NCBI RefSeq assembly: GCF_031583575.1
Contig: NZ_CP134146.1
Location: forward strand, 3,720,001-3,784,000
Direction of reading: 5' to 3'
Length of the DNA: 64,000 nucleotides
From: Thalassotalea nanhaiensis
GTDB taxonomy: Bacteria; Pseudomonadota; Gammaproteobacteria; Enterobacterales; Alteromonadaceae
Shown: positions 30,058-40,583 of the stretch, piece after piece
Layout of the letters: every line of letters begins with the position of its first letter
Position numbering within the stretch: position 1 is the stretch's first letter
Made by a program: the position numbers and the translations under genes
The notes under the pieces: model-generated
What the model was told of the DNA's origin: nothing
What the model saw: only the letters and a program-made list of their open reading frames with translations
Databases searched by the model: none

Positions 30058-31259
30058 TACTTACGCCCTCCTTTTGAGGTTGCTTGAATCGACTGCAACC
30101 GTAACTCATGATCGATGCGAATTAATACCACTATCGCCAAAGTCATGACTATCATTGAGCTTCCACCATAACTAATTAACGGCATGGTTAACCCTTTCGT
30201 TGGTAAAACACCTGCACTGGCACCAACATTAACTGCCGTTTGAAAGCTCATCCAAATGCCAATGGAATAGGCAAAGAAACCTTCAAAATACTTCTCTTTT
30301 TCTAATGCTCGTCTGCCTAACAGTAATGCTTTAATCACCAACGTTAAACAAAGGCCTAATAAAATAACAATACCAATAAAGCCAAATTCTTCACCGACAA
30401 CAGCCATAACAAAGTCAGTATGTGCTTCTGGTAAATAATCCAGTTTCTGTACGCTGTTACCTAGGCCTTGACCAAAAAATTCGCCGCGACTGTATGCCAT
30501 TAATGATTGGGTTAATTGATAACCTGTCCCAAACTCATCTGCCCAAGGATTCAAAAACGATAGAAGCCTTGCTAATCTGTAGGGTTCGAAAACGATCAAC
30601 ATCACAATTGCACTTAATACTGCAGCAACAATTGCAATAAATTGCCATAATTTTGCACCTGCTAAAAACAACAAACCAAGTGCAGTAGCTGCCATCACAA
30701 TTACTGTGCCTAAATCTGGCTCTAATAATAACAAAAATGCCAACAAAAATAACACTAATAATGGTTTAAAAAAGCCTTTAAAATTCTCTCTAACTTCATC
30801 ACGCCGTCTCACCAGGTAAGCTGACAAATAACAGAAGAAAAATAGCTTAGCGGGCTCTGCTGCTTGAATGTTTATCGGGCCGACCATAATCCAACGTGTT
30901 GAGCCATTTACGGTGCGACCAACAATGAGTACAGCAACCAATAAAAACATTGCCAATAGTAGTAAAACCCAGCTCGACTTTTGCCAATGGTGCATTTCTA
31001 TCCTGAGGGCAATGGCGGCAATAAATAAGCTCATGACAATGTAAATGGCATGACGAATAACGAAGTGAAAAGGGTTATTAAACAATTTTTCACCAATCGG
31101 CATCGAAGAACTGGCCACCATAATCAAACCAATCAGGTACATTGACATTGCAATAACAATGAAACCTCGATCAAAGGTTACTTGGTTTTTCGCCGTTTGA
31201 CTTTCAAACAACCAAGAAGGTAACTCAGGAAGCCTAATTGAAGGCATTGAAATAGCCAT
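30057..31259 (-). CDS. ftsW: SEDS peptidoglycan glycosyltransferase FtsW
   Basis: FtsW is the septal SEDS-family glycosyltransferase that polymerises lipid II with FtsI. The 400-residue protein has about ten membrane segments and the SEDS signature GGSSMIV near the C-terminus, with a GVLPTKGLTMPLISYGG stretch. The C-terminus (ATSKGGRK) carries the same GGAGGG site that starts the short downstream frames. It overlaps murD by 1 nt. Confidence 0.98.
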   Translation of the reverse strand: MAISMPSIRLPELPSWLFESQTAKNQVTFDRGFIVIAMSMYLIGLIMVASSSMPIGEKLFNNPFHFVIRHAIYIVMSLFIAAIALRIEMHHWQKSSWVLLLLAMFLLVAVLIVGRTVNGSTRWIMVGPINIQAAEPAKLFFFCYLSAYLVRRRDEVRENFKGFFKPLLVLFLLAFLLLLEPDLGTVIVMAATALGLLFLAGAKLWQFIAIVAAVLSAIVMLIVFEPYRLARLLSFLNPWADEFGTGYQLTQSLMAYSRGEFFGQGLGNSVQKLDYLPEAHTDFVMAVVGEEFGFIGIVILLGLCLTLVIKALLLGRRALEKEKYFEGFFAYSIGIWMSFQTAVNVGASAGVLPTKGLTMPLISYGGSSMIVMTLAIVVLIRIDHELRLQSIQATSKGGRK

Positions 31260-32593
31260 TAACTTGCCCCCCTGATTGCTTCAATAAACATATCACCGCG
31301 TTGCATATAATTATTAAACATATCTATGCTGGCACACGCTGGCGAAAGCAAAACCATATCACCTGCATTGGCAAGTTTGCGACTTGAGCTTACCGCCTCT
31401 TGAATGGTAGCAACTTCAATACTATCCGCTTTTAATGCCGCTATTTGACCGCCATCTTTACCCAGAGTAACTAAGTGGTCTACCTTGGCAAGTGCCGGTT
31501 TAAGTTCATTAAAATCAGCTCCTTTACCATCGCCGCCGGCAATAAGAATTAACTTGTGGTGGCTACTTGCTAGCCCTTCTATGGCCGCTAACGTTGCGCC
31601 AATATTGGTTGCTTTTGAGTCATTAACCCAAATAATGTCGTCACCACTATCAACTTGTTTACAGCGGTGGTCTAACCCTTCAAATGATGCCAAGCCATTC
31701 ACCATTCGATCTAAAGGCCAGCCGGCACAATAGCCTAATGCTAAAGCGGCAAGACAATTCAATTCGTTATGTTTGCCAACTATAGGCAATTGATTACAAG
31801 CGACTAAATTTGTGGCACCAAAACATAAGTAGCGGACACCTGAAACGCTGGCAATACCAAAGTGACCATCCGCAGGACTATCTAAACCAAAACTAACATC
31901 TGTTTTGCATTGGTCAATTGGCTGAGATAAATTTTGTTCACGAGTTATAACTCGACGCTTACTTTGGTCAAAGATTTTATGCTTGATTTGTGCATAATTT
32001 TCGATCGTTTGATGTCTGTCTAAATGATCATCGCTAATATTTAAAATTGTTGCCGCAACTGCCTGCATTGACGTCATCGTTTCAAGTTGGAAACTCGACA
32101 ACTCTAAAATAACAAAATCTTTTTGTTGGTTTACAACGTCTAGTGCTGGCAAACCAATATTACCGGCAAGAGCTGCATCTATTTCACAGTACTCAGCTAA
32201 ATGGGCAAGTAATGAGACAACAGTTGATTTGCCGTTAGAGCCTGTAACTGCAATGACATTGCTGTTACTCAACTGGCAAAACAATTCAACGTCGCCAATC
32301 AATTCACTGCCTGCTTTGCGATTTCCCGCTATTTCAGGCAAGTTAATATCAACGCCAGGGCTCGCGATAATTAAATCGGCATTCGCTATGGCATTGCTAT
32401 CCCACTGGCCACTGATAAGTTTAACGTTGCTATTTATTTGATTTAACTGCTCAACACCAGGCGGTTTTGCTCGAGAGTCATTTACGACAAAACTAACATG
32501 TTGAGATGTCAAAAAGCGCGCACAGGATAAACCCGTGGCGCCTAAGCCAAGCACTAAAATGTTTTTATTTTGCAGTAATGCCAATGTTATCAT
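31259..32593 (-). CDS. murD: UDP-N-acetylmuramoyl-L-alanine--D-glutamate ligase
   Basis: MurD adds D-glutamate to UDP-MurNAc-L-Ala. The 444-residue protein has an N-terminal Rossmann domain (ILVLGLGATGLSCARFL), ATP motif VTGSNGKSTVVSL, and the C-terminal motif WVNDSKATNIGAT. The stop codon region overlaps the ftsW start by one base. Confidence 0.97.
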   Translation of the reverse strand: MITLALLQNKNILVLGLGATGLSCARFLTSQHVSFVVNDSRAKPPGVEQLNQINSNVKLISGQWDSNAIANADLIIASPGVDINLPEIAGNRKAGSELIGDVELFCQLSNSNVIAVTGSNGKSTVVSLLAHLAEYCEIDAALAGNIGLPALDVVNQQKDFVILELSSFQLETMTSMQAVAATILNISDDHLDRHQTIENYAQIKHKIFDQSKRRVITREQNLSQPIDQCKTDVSFGLDSPADGHFGIASVSGVRYLCFGATNLVACNQLPIVGKHNELNCLAALALGYCAGWPLDRMVNGLASFEGLDHRCKQVDSGDDIIWVNDSKATNIGATLAAIEGLASSHHKLILIAGGDGKGADFNELKPALAKVDHLVTLGKDGGQIAALKADSIEVATIQEAVSSSRKLANAGDMVLLSPACASIDMFNNYMQRGDMFIEAIRGAS

Positions 32594-32624
32594 TTAGCGG
32601 TTAAAACCTTTTTATTTTTGTTTG

Positions 32625-33704
32625 TTAACGTAATTTCAGTGTTGCTAAACCAATTAGCACTAATACCACTGATATGATCCAAAAGCGCACGATTACCCGC
32701 GGCTCTGGCCAACCTTTTAATTCATAATGATGATGTATAGGCGCCATTCTAAATATGCGCTTTGCTCTTAATTTGTAAGAGCCTACTTGCAAAATTACCG
32801 ACAATGTTTCCACTACGAAAATACCGCCCATAATAAATAGTACTAATTCTTGTTTAACCAGCACGGCAATTACACCAAGTAATGCGCCTAGCGCAAGCGA
32901 GCCAACATCGCCCATAAATACTTGTGCTGGGTATGTGTTAAACCATAAAAATCCGAGACCGGCCCCGACAATAGAGGTACACACCACCACAATTTCACTT
33001 ACCTCACGAATATGAGGCAAATTCAAATAAGCAGAAAAATTAACGTTACCGGTTACGTAAGCAAATACTGCAAATGCACCAGCAACCAAAATTGTCGGTA
33101 CGATTGCCAAACCGTCTAAACCATCGGTTAAGTTCACCGCATTTGATGTTCCGACAATGACAAAATAAGTGAGCACGATATAAAACAAACCAAGTTGTGG
33201 CATCACTTCTTTAACAAAAGGAATTAATAATGTGGTATCGGCCGGTGCCGAAATCGAATATAGGTAAAACGCGGTACCTAAACCGGCAACGGTCTGCCAA
33301 AAGTACTTCCAACGGGCAATTAAACCATTGGCATCTTTGCGGATCACTTTCCGGTAATCATCAACAAAGCCAATCAAACCAAAACTTACCGTTACAAATA
33401 TAACTATCTGTACGTAACTGTTGGTTAAGTCTGTCCACAATAAAACACTTAATAAAATTGTACCTAAAATCAGAATGCCGCCCATTGTCGGCGTACCTGA
33501 TTTCGATAAATGGCTTTCAGGACCATCATCACGAACGGTTTGTCCTATTTGCATATTTTGCAAATAACGAATCAATTTTGGGCCAAGATATAACGACGCT
33601 ATAAGCGCAGTTAGCGTGGCAAAAATAGCTCTAAAGGTTAAATATTGAAATACATTAAACCCAGAATAAAACTCAGTAAGGTACTGACCTAACCAAACTA
33701 ACAT
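32625..33704 (-). CDS. mraY: Phospho-N-acetylmuramoyl-pentapeptide transferase
   Basis: MraY moves phospho-MurNAc-pentapeptide to undecaprenyl phosphate to make lipid I. The 359-residue membrane protein has about ten membrane segments and the catalytic motifs VDDYRK and [10 protein letters not shown], with the C-terminal loop [13 protein letters not shown]. It overlaps murF by 7 nt. It lies 31 nt upstream of murD. Confidence 0.98.
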   Translation of the reverse strand: MLVWLGQYLTEFYSGFNVFQYLTFRAIFATLTALIASLYLGPKLIRYLQNMQIGQTVRDDGPESHLSKSGTPTMGGILILGTILLSVLLWTDLTNSYVQIVIFVTVSFGLIGFVDDYRKVIRKDANGLIARWKYFWQTVAGLGTAFYLYSISAPADTTLLIPFVKEVMPQLGLFYIVLTYFVIVGTSNAVNLTDGLDGLAIVPTILVAGAFAVFAYVTGNVNFSAYLNLPHIREVSEIVVVCTSIVGAGLGFLWFNTYPAQVFMGDVGSLALGALLGVIAVLVKQELVLFIMGGIFVVETLSVILQVGSYKLRAKRIFRMAPIHHHYELKGWPEPRVIVRFWIISVVLVLIGLATLKLR

Positions 33705-35095
33705 GGTGAAACCTCATCTTTTGTTGACTTTTCGCGCCAATCTTTTATGTCTTTAACCACTAATTCCATGCGGGCACTTCGAGACCCTTTTACTAATACG
33801 GTAATAGCTTGATTTTCCTGTTCTAATAAATGTGCTAAATGTTCAACTAATAAATCACGAGATGAAAAATGCTTTCCATCCTGTTCAAATACGGCAGATG
33901 TACTTTGGCTAAGTACGCCAAGCGTTAAAATATTATCGATATGTTGTTCTAAAGCATGCTCACCAATTTCTTGATGATAATTACGCGCATCTTCGCCAAG
34001 CTCGGCCATATCACCCAACACTAATACAGTACGTCCCGGATAACTTGCCAGTAACTCAACCGCTGCTTTCGTTGATTCAACATTGGCGTTATAGGTGTCA
34101 TCAATTAATGTAAAATTGTTTGGTAAATTAATTAAATTTAATCGGCCTTTAACAGGCGCCATATCGCGTAAGCCAAGTTTTATATCTTCAAGTGTCGCGC
34201 CAAACTCCAGTGCTATTGCAGCTGCAGCAACGGCATTACACACATTATGTCTGCCTGGTACAGGCACTTCGATATCAATAACACCTTTATGGGTATTCAA
34301 AGTAAAACTTGTACAACCCTTAATATTCATTCGAATATCTGTGCAATACGCGTCAGCTGGGTTTATGCACGAAAACTTACGAACATTTTTGCCCTCTAAA
34401 CGCCATTGCCATTTATGCGCATAAGGTGTGTCCTGGTTGTACAATGCAACCCCTTGCTCACCCAAGCCTTCAAAAATTTCACCTTTTGCTCGAGCTACAC
34501 CGCACAAATCGCCAAACCCCTCTAAATGGGCTGCAGCAATATTATTAATTACCGCAACATCGGGTTTAGTTAATCCTGTGGTATAGGCTATTTCGCCAAT
34601 ATGATTTGCACCAAGTTCTATAACGGCATATTCGTGGTGTGCTTCTAAACGTAATAAGGTTAATGGCACACCAATTTCATTATTAAAATTGCCATTTGTC
34701 GCAAGTACGGTACCTAAACGAGATAAAATGGCCGCGACCATTTCTTTTACCGTGGTTTTGCCGCTGCTACCTGTTATAGCAACAGTTTTAGGTGCAACTT
34801 GCGCTTTAACATAAGCGGCTAAATCACCAAGGGCTTTATAGCAGTCGCCAACAACAATTTGCGGTAGATTTCCATCTTGTTTCTCAGTCACTAATGCTGC
34901 AACACAGCCTATAGTCGCCGCTTGTTCAACAAAGCGATGGCCATCGAAATTTGGGCCTTTCAAGGCAATAAATAAATCACCTTGTTGCAATTGTCTTGAG
35001 TCAGAGCAAACGCTTTCAACAATAATTTCAGAATGTTTGTTAACGATTTCACCGTTAACAACGCCAGCTATTTCAGTTAAGGATAATGGGATCAT
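33698..35095 (-). CDS. murF: UDP-N-acetylmuramoyl-tripeptide--D-alanyl-D-alanine ligase
   Basis: MurF adds the D-Ala-D-Ala made by Ddl to the stem peptide. The 465-residue protein has the Mur-ligase fold with ATP motif [13 protein letters not shown] and the C-terminal DDTYNAN motif ([11 protein letters not shown]). It overlaps murE by 4 nt and mraY by 7 nt. Confidence 0.97.
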   Translation of the reverse strand: MIPLSLTEIAGVVNGEIVNKHSEIIVESVCSDSRQLQQGDLFIALKGPNFDGHRFVEQAATIGCVAALVTEKQDGNLPQIVVGDCYKALGDLAAYVKAQVAPKTVAITGSSGKTTVKEMVAAILSRLGTVLATNGNFNNEIGVPLTLLRLEAHHEYAVIELGANHIGEIAYTTGLTKPDVAVINNIAAAHLEGFGDLCGVARAKGEIFEGLGEQGVALYNQDTPYAHKWQWRLEGKNVRKFSCINPADAYCTDIRMNIKGCTSFTLNTHKGVIDIEVPVPGRHNVCNAVAAAAIALEFGATLEDIKLGLRDMAPVKGRLNLINLPNNFTLIDDTYNANVESTKAAVELLASYPGRTVLVLGDMAELGEDARNYHQEIGEHALEQHIDNILTLGVLSQSTSAVFEQDGKHFSSRDLLVEHLAHLLEQENQAITVLVKGSRSARMELVVKDIKDWREKSTKDEVSPC

Positions 35096-36621
35096 GATTT
35101 TGCCCCTCCCTGGTAAAATTGACGAACAACTTCTCGCTCATGGTAATCGATGGTTTCATCGCCAATAATTAAATAGTCTTCATGACCCTTACCTGCACAC
35201 AGGACCATATCTTTTTCTTTTGCACGGCTTAATGCAGAAATAACCGCTTGTTGTCTATCAATAATTACATCTACTTTATTTTTGGCTTTGATGCCCTGCT
35301 TAATATCAGCAGTAATTTGTGACGGCTCTTCACTTCTGGGGTTATCATTGGTTAATACAATATGATCCGCGTATTGATCGGCGATACTGCCCATCATTGG
35401 ACGTTTGCCTTTATCTCGATCACCACCACAGCCAAAGACTAACCAAAGCTCACCCTGACAATGTGCTTTAGCCGATTCCAATGCTTTTTCTAAGCCATCA
35501 GGTGTATGTGCATAATCAACAACAGCCGTTGCTTTATCAGGAGCAAAGTATGTTTCCATTCGCCCAGTTACTGGCACTAGATGTTCAGTACATTTAGCAA
35601 TATCACTAAGTTCAACACCCTTTACTAATAGTACTGCCATTGCTGCTAATAAGTTTGCAACATTAAACTCACCTAATAAGGCGCTGTTTATGTCACAGTT
35701 ACCCCAACTAGAAGCTAACTTAAAGCTCACGCCTTGGTTATGACAAACAACGTTACTTGCTGATAGAAATTCGCTATTTTCCAATAAGTGTTGGTTTGCT
35801 TCATTAACGCTATACATTACCCGACGATTTTCTTTAGGTAACTCACCAAGCCAAGATTGGCAGTATTGATCATCAACATTTAATACCAACACTTGTTCTG
35901 AAGAACCTAAGAACAATTGCTTTTTAACATCGGCATATGTACCCATATCACCATGATAATCGAGATGGTCTCGACTTAAATTGGTAAAAACGGCAATATC
36001 AATCATATTAACGTCAATACGATTTTGACTTAATGCGTGCGACGAAACTTCCATAGCAACATTTTCAATGCCATCTGCACTGAATTGTGCTAATAATTGC
36101 TGTAATTTAGTCGGCCCTGGTGTGGTGTTATTTATATTTTCTAAGTCGTCTAATGTACCCGCACCCAAGGTGCCAATAATAGCGCTTTTATGATTATTTT
36201 TTGTGAATAATTGTGCGAGCAATTGGCAGCAACTTGTTTTGCCATTTGTACCGGTAACACCAATCAAACTCATATTTTTATGTGGTTCGTTATAATAGTA
36301 AGCACTAACCAACGACAACTGTTTATTCAATTCAAAAAAGTTAACAACTGTAGCCGTATTGCTCTGTTCGGTTACACTATATATAGTGCCGTGCTCGTTG
36401 CTATTTTTACATTGGGCAATGACTAAACTAGCGCCCTTGGCGACAGCTGATTTTATATACTCATTACCTTCAGAAAATGTCCCCGTAACTGCGGCAAAAA
36501 TATCGCCTGCTTCGACGAACCTTGAGTCATTTACCAAATGTTTTGATTCAATATCATCGATATTAATATCAAACTTGGCTAACGCATTGGCAATTGAAAA
36601 AGCAGCAAAATAGCTAGGCAT
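35092..36621 (-). CDS. murE: UDP-N-acetylmuramoyl-L-alanyl-D-glutamate--2,6-diaminopimelate ligase
   Basis: MurE adds meso-diaminopimelate to the stem. The 509-residue call starts at the second ATG of an ATGATG pair at 36621, because AAGGAG lies 6 nt before it. An in-frame upstream start at 36696 would overlap ftsI by 83 nt and add a non-conserved 25-residue tail. The ATP motif is GVTGTNGKTSCCQL. The diaminopimelate specificity motif DNPR is present (TNDNPRSEEP), which supports DAP rather than lysine use. The chosen start overlaps the ftsI stop by 8 nt. Confidence 0.96.
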   Translation of the reverse strand: MPSYFAAFSIANALAKFDINIDDIESKHLVNDSRFVEAGDIFAAVTGTFSEGNEYIKSAVAKGASLVIAQCKNSNEHGTIYSVTEQSNTATVVNFFELNKQLSLVSAYYYNEPHKNMSLIGVTGTNGKTSCCQLLAQLFTKNNHKSAIIGTLGAGTLDDLENINNTTPGPTKLQQLLAQFSADGIENVAMEVSSHALSQNRIDVNMIDIAVFTNLSRDHLDYHGDMGTYADVKKQLFLGSSEQVLVLNVDDQYCQSWLGELPKENRRVMYSVNEANQHLLENSEFLSASNVVCHNQGVSFKLASSWGNCDINSALLGEFNVANLLAAMAVLLVKGVELSDIAKCTEHLVPVTGRMETYFAPDKATAVVDYAHTPDGLEKALESAKAHCQGELWLVFGCGGDRDKGKRPMMGSIADQYADHIVLTNDNPRSEEPSQITADIKQGIKAKNKVDVIIDRQQAVISALSRAKEKDMVLCAGKGHEDYLIIGDETIDYHEREVVRQFYQGGAKS

Positions 36622-38380
36622 CATTTGCTCCTTTTGATTGTTTCTCACTAAACGTATTGCTCCATCGACTGATTTGCGTTTCGTCATCAGGCGCAATATT
36701 TAAATATTGTAATGAGCCAGCCATAACTCTTGAAAATACAGGCGCGGCAACTTCACCACCATGGTACAAATCTCCGCCTGGTTCATTGATAACGACCACA
36801 ATGGCAAGGCGAGGGTCTGACACTGGCGCAACGCCGGCAAACAAACCTACATAATCATTACCGTAACCACCACCCGCAGCAGCTTTAATCGCCGTACCAG
36901 TTTTACCTGCAACGCGATAACCTTCAACTTTTGCTTTTTTACCACCGCCTTCGGTGACTACTTTTTCAAGCATTTCTAACACGGCTTGGGTATTACTTGA
37001 GTCAAGTACTTGCTCACCTTCATAAAAGCTAGGGTCTTTTAATACAGTTAATGGCATTTTAACTCCGCCATTGCCTACAGCAGAGTAGAACCTTGCTAAC
37101 TGTAATGGGCTAATTGCTAAGCCGTAACCCCAAGATAATGTCGCCAACTCAAATTTTGACCAACGACTTCTATCTGACAACATACCTGAGCTTTCGCCGA
37201 CAAGCCCTGTACCGGTATCTTCAGAGAACCCCATTTCAAAAAACTTGCCTAACAAAAAGTCCTTTGGCACATCAAGAGCCAGCTTTGTCGTGCCCATGTT
37301 TGATGACTTTTTAAGTATTTCGGTAAGACTCAGCTTGCCATAATTACGCGGGTCTGAAACCCGACGTCCACCGATTCGCATTGAGCCGGGAGACGTATTA
37401 ATCACCGTATCAGTTTGCGCTGTACCAAACTCCAATGCCGTTAATACTGTTAACGGTTTCATGGTAGACCCAGGTTCAAAAATATCGGTAATAGCGCGAT
37501 TACGAAAACGATGCGTTGCCGTGCCTTTGCGATTATTCGGGTTGTACGAAGGGCCATTCACCATAGCTAAAATTTCACCGGTTTTAACATCCACAACCAC
37601 TACTGAGCCTGATGTGGCTTTAAACGACTTTATTGCCGCTTTTAATTCGCGATATGCCAGTGCCTGAATTCTTTGATCAATCGATAACACAACATCTTGA
37701 GGGTCCGTTGCATCTTGATTTTCAAGAATTTCAATCTTTCTACCTTTTGCATCTTTTATATATTTTTTCTTGCCAGCTTCGCCAGTTAAGCGATCGTTAT
37801 ATAAACGCTCTAATCCTTCAATCCCTTTATCATCAACATTGGTAAAGCCAACCAAATGGGCACTAATTTCACCCGCAGGGTAAAATCGTTTCGATTCTTT
37901 TCTTAAATAAATACCCGGTATTTTCAATTCTTTTACGTAGTTAGCCATCGAAGGCGACACTTGTCTGGCAAGATAAACAAAACGTTTTTTAGGGTTAGTG
38001 CCAATGCGAGATTTTAATTTATCAACATCTTTGTTTAACACTTGGCTCAGGGCATTCCAACGGCGAGTCATTTCTAAGCCGTTTTGTTCAATCACAATTT
38101 TAGGATCGGCGTAAATCGTTTGCACTGGTACTGAAATGGCTAATTCGATGCCGTTCCTGTCAACAATAGCACCACGGTGAGTATCATTAAGCATGTTACG
38201 ATGAATGCGATTATCGCCTTTCGCAATTAACGAGCCTGGCTCGATAACTTGAATGTAAGCCGCGCGGGCAACCAAACCGGTATACACTAAACAAATTAAA
38301 CCCAAGACAACATAAAACCGCCACGCGATGGTGGTCGGTTTGTAGTTATCTTGATTGCGTTTAGCTTTTTTAACCGTCAT
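36614..38380 (-). CDS. ftsI: Peptidoglycan D,D-transpeptidase FtsI (PBP3)
   Basis: FtsI is the septal class B penicillin-binding protein, partner of FtsW. The 588-residue protein has one N-terminal membrane segment (about residues 19-41), a pedestal domain, and a transpeptidase domain with all three active-site motifs: SxxK at Ser305-Lys308 (STMK), SxN at 359-361 (SSN) and KTG at 493-495. The length matches E. coli PBP3. It overlaps ftsL by 4 nt. Confidence 0.98.
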   Translation of the reverse strand: MTVKKAKRNQDNYKPTTIAWRFYVVLGLICLVYTGLVARAAYIQVIEPGSLIAKGDNRIHRNMLNDTHRGAIVDRNGIELAISVPVQTIYADPKIVIEQNGLEMTRRWNALSQVLNKDVDKLKSRIGTNPKKRFVYLARQVSPSMANYVKELKIPGIYLRKESKRFYPAGEISAHLVGFTNVDDKGIEGLERLYNDRLTGEAGKKKYIKDAKGRKIEILENQDATDPQDVVLSIDQRIQALAYRELKAAIKSFKATSGSVVVVDVKTGEILAMVNGPSYNPNNRKGTATHRFRNRAITDIFEPGSTMKPLTVLTALEFGTAQTDTVINTSPGSMRIGGRRVSDPRNYGKLSLTEILKKSSNMGTTKLALDVPKDFLLGKFFEMGFSEDTGTGLVGESSGMLSDRSRWSKFELATLSWGYGLAISPLQLARFYSAVGNGGVKMPLTVLKDPSFYEGEQVLDSSNTQAVLEMLEKVVTEGGGKKAKVEGYRVAGKTGTAIKAAAGGGYGNDYVGLFAGVAPVSDPRLAIVVVINEPGGDLYHGGEVAAPVFSRVMAGSLQYLNIAPDDETQISRWSNTFSEKQSKGANDA

Positions 38381-38691
38381 GGTATCTTTATTATTATTTC
38401 GTTTGTTGGTTTCGGCCGGTGCATATGCAACATCCTGTCGGCCTTGTATTCTATTTCACTATGTTCTGCTAAAGAGTTTTGCTCTAATTGCAGGTTACGC
38501 CATTCAATATCTAACTCATCTCTTTCGGTATATAGTCGTTCTACCGCTATCGTTGTTTGCCTATTTAAATGCGTTAAATAGATCACCGAAAACGCAGAAA
38601 GCAGCACCAACAACACTAAGCTATAGGTACCGCCAAATCGACGTATGTCTTGCCAAATTTCTTGGGTTAATACAAATTTACCCAACGCCAT
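38377..38691 (-). CDS. ftsL: Cell division protein FtsL
   Basis: FtsL is a small bitopic divisome protein that forms a coiled coil with FtsB. The 104-residue protein has one membrane segment (about residues 22-42, YSLVLLVLLSAFSVIYLTH) followed by a coiled coil (RLYTERDELDIEWRNLQLEQ). The size and place between rsmH and ftsI fit the family. It lies 3 nt after rsmH. Confidence 0.95.
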   Translation of the reverse strand: MALGKFVLTQEIWQDIRRFGGTYSLVLLVLLSAFSVIYLTHLNRQTTIAVERLYTERDELDIEWRNLQLEQNSLAEHSEIEYKADRMLHMHRPKPTNEIIIKIP

Positions 38692-38694
38692 TGT

Positions 38695-39639
38695 TTATTC
38701 CTTGGCCAAACGTACCGCTACTCGTAATACTGAACTGCGCGAACGTACATTTTCGCTAACTTCAGTTTTACTTGGTTTAAGCTTTTTACCTACTAAGGCA
38801 AGTTTTTTACCTTTTTGAATTTCGTCTTCTGTGATCGGCATACCACGAGGTACTTTTTTACCTGTGCTATGTTTTTTCATAAATTGTTTTACTAAGCGGT
38901 CTTCTAATGAGTGAAAACTGATCACCACTAATCGACCACCTTCTTTTAATACATCAAGCGCGGCAACAAGCACATTCTCAATTTGCTCAAGCTCTGAATT
39001 GATGTACATTCGAATTGCTTGAAAACTTCTCGTTGCAGGATGCTTTTTAATTTCACGTTGCGGCGCAGCCGTTTTAATAATTTTGGCTAACTGACTCGTG
39101 GTCGTTAACTCTTCTTCTTCACGGGCATCTACAATGGCATTGGCAATACGCCAAGCATGCTTTTCTTCGCCGAAAGTTCTTAACACCCAAGTAATATCTT
39201 CTACATCAGCATGCATTAACCACTCGCTGGCAGTTTGTCCTTTCGTAGTATCCATACGCATATCTAATGGACCGTCTTTCATAAAGCTAAAACCACGACT
39301 TGCATCGTCAAGTTGCGGTGATGACACGCCAAGGTCTAATAAGATACCGTCGACTTTATCGGTAACATCCAAGTCACTTGCTATATCAGCTAAATTAGAA
39401 AAACCGTTATGTACTATTGAAAAGCGGGGGTCGTCAGCAAATCTTTGCGCAGACTCTATTGCTGACGGATCCCTGTCGACCGCTATCAATCGGCCATTGT
39501 CACCTAAGGTGTTCAGGATCAAACCTGAATGACCGCCTCGGCCAAAGGTACAGTCAATGTAAGTACCGTCTGGTTTTATATCTAAACCATCAACGGACTC
39601 TTGTAATAAAACTGAAATGTGTGAAAATTCTGTCGTCAT
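38695..39639 (-). CDS. rsmH: 16S rRNA (cytosine(1402)-N(4))-methyltransferase
   Basis: RsmH methylates N4 of C1402 in 16S rRNA; RsmI, also in this window (51764-52612), adds the 2'-O-methyl group to the same nucleotide. The 314-residue protein has the SAM motif [14 protein letters not shown] near residue 30 and the family insertion with [14 protein letters not shown]. It follows mraZ by 8 nt. Confidence 0.97.
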   Translation of the reverse strand: MTTEFSHISVLLQESVDGLDIKPDGTYIDCTFGRGGHSGLILNTLGDNGRLIAVDRDPSAIESAQRFADDPRFSIVHNGFSNLADIASDLDVTDKVDGILLDLGVSSPQLDDASRGFSFMKDGPLDMRMDTTKGQTASEWLMHADVEDITWVLRTFGEEKHAWRIANAIVDAREEEELTTTSQLAKIIKTAAPQREIKKHPATRSFQAIRMYINSELEQIENVLVAALDVLKEGGRLVVISFHSLEDRLVKQFMKKHSTGKKVPRGMPITEDEIQKGKKLALVGKKLKPSKTEVSENVRSRSSVLRVAVRLAKE

Positions 39640-39647
39640 ATGTTTTC

Positions 39648-40106
39648 TTATAATGAAAAATCTTGTAGTCGTTCAGTTAATTCCAATGTGCCAGATTGAA
39701 TATCATCAATGCCCGTTTGCATTTCAGACTGCCAATCTGCTTCATTCCAAATTTCAAACTTATTAAATAAACCAACCAACATTACACTCTTGTCTAAGTT
39801 GGCATGTTGACGAAGTACGCCGTTTAACAATAAACGACCATTTTTGTCGAGTTCACATTCAGTAGCGTTACCAAGTAATATACGTTTAATTGCACGTTCA
39901 CTTTTGTTCATGTCTGATAAACGACTTAATTTCAGCTCTAATTCTTCCCACTCGGGTAAAGGGTAAAGTAGTAAGCAACGATTTTCTGTATGCAGGGTGC
40001 AAATCATTTTACCGTCGAAGTCAGCATACAAAGTCTCACGATACTTGGTTGGTATCGTGATACGATTCTTACTGTCTAAGGTTATGTTGCTTGCGCCTCT
40101 AAACAT
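39648..40106 (-). CDS. mraZ: Transcriptional regulator MraZ
   Basis: MraZ is a ring-forming DNA-binding protein that represses the dcw cluster. The 152-residue protein begins [19 protein letters not shown] and contains the two SpoVT/AbrB-like repeats. It is the first gene of the cluster, and GTGG repeats for its own binding lie 63 nt upstream (40169-40193). Confidence 0.97.
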   Translation of the reverse strand: MFRGASNITLDSKNRITIPTKYRETLYADFDGKMICTLHTENRCLLLYPLPEWEELELKLSRLSDMNKSERAIKRILLGNATECELDKNGRLLLNGVLRQHANLDKSVMLVGLFNKFEIWNEADWQSEMQTGIDDIQSGTLELTERLQDFSL

Positions 40107-40168
40107 AATATTTGCTACTATCTGGATCTTATTTTTAACTGTTCATTTTTTAAACAATAGTTGAATGA

Positions 40169-40193
40169 TCCACATTTCTCCACTTTTTCCCAC
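40169..40193 (-). promoter_or_regulatory. MraZ box, triple repeat
   Basis: On the minus strand three pentamers, GTGGG, GTGGA and GTGGA, recur every 10 bp, separated by 5-nt spacers. This is the layout of known MraZ operators (TGGGN/GTGGN repeats, 5-nt spacers). It lies 63-87 nt upstream of the mraZ start codon. Confidence 0.85.
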
Positions 40194-40302
40194 TTATGTA
40201 CAGTTTAGTGATAACAGTCAATCATTGTCAAGTAAAGAAAACGCAATAAAATGCGGAGCAAGATCTATAAAAAATAAGGGTTAGCGCTAAGTTGCTTATT
40301 AT

Positions 40303-40317
40303 GTGGAACTTTGTGGA
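40303..40317 (+). promoter_or_regulatory. Second MraZ-like site, two repeats on the other strand
   Basis: Two GTGGA pentamers lie 10 bp apart on the plus strand, the same period as the MraZ box. The site is about 110 bp from the first box and points toward tkt. Two units only, so a weaker call. Confidence 0.4.
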
Positions 40318-40583
40318 ACCTGAGGGTAAATATATCCCAAAAATTAATTTCAAATCGGCATGAATTATGACAAAAACATAGATGAATTGTGAACCCGGTG
40401 TAGCTTAGTGGGTTTTATCGGTTGAAAGGGTATTGATAATAAACGGCGCTACAAACAAACTAAACTGAATTGTTATATAATTCTAAGCCATAACAAAAAC
40501 CTATCAAAGAGTTATTGTATGTCTGTTCAATTGCTACAATAATAGACAATTCATTTATCAGCATAAAAATTTTAGGGTATATC
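40318..40583. other. Upstream region of tkt
   Basis: This 266-nt stretch holds no gene. An in-frame extension of tkt starting at 40515 is not supported: it adds 23 residues unlike any transketolase. No clear promoter consensus was identified. Confidence 0.5.

Noticed and set aside
36622-36696. Longer murE starting at 36696
   Set aside because: It would overlap ftsI by 83 nt and add residues not seen in MurE. The ATGATG at 36624-36619 has a proper AAGGAG site.
40515-40583. Longer transketolase from 40515
   Set aside because: The extra 23 residues are not family-like, while the ATG at 40584 gives the standard N-terminus.
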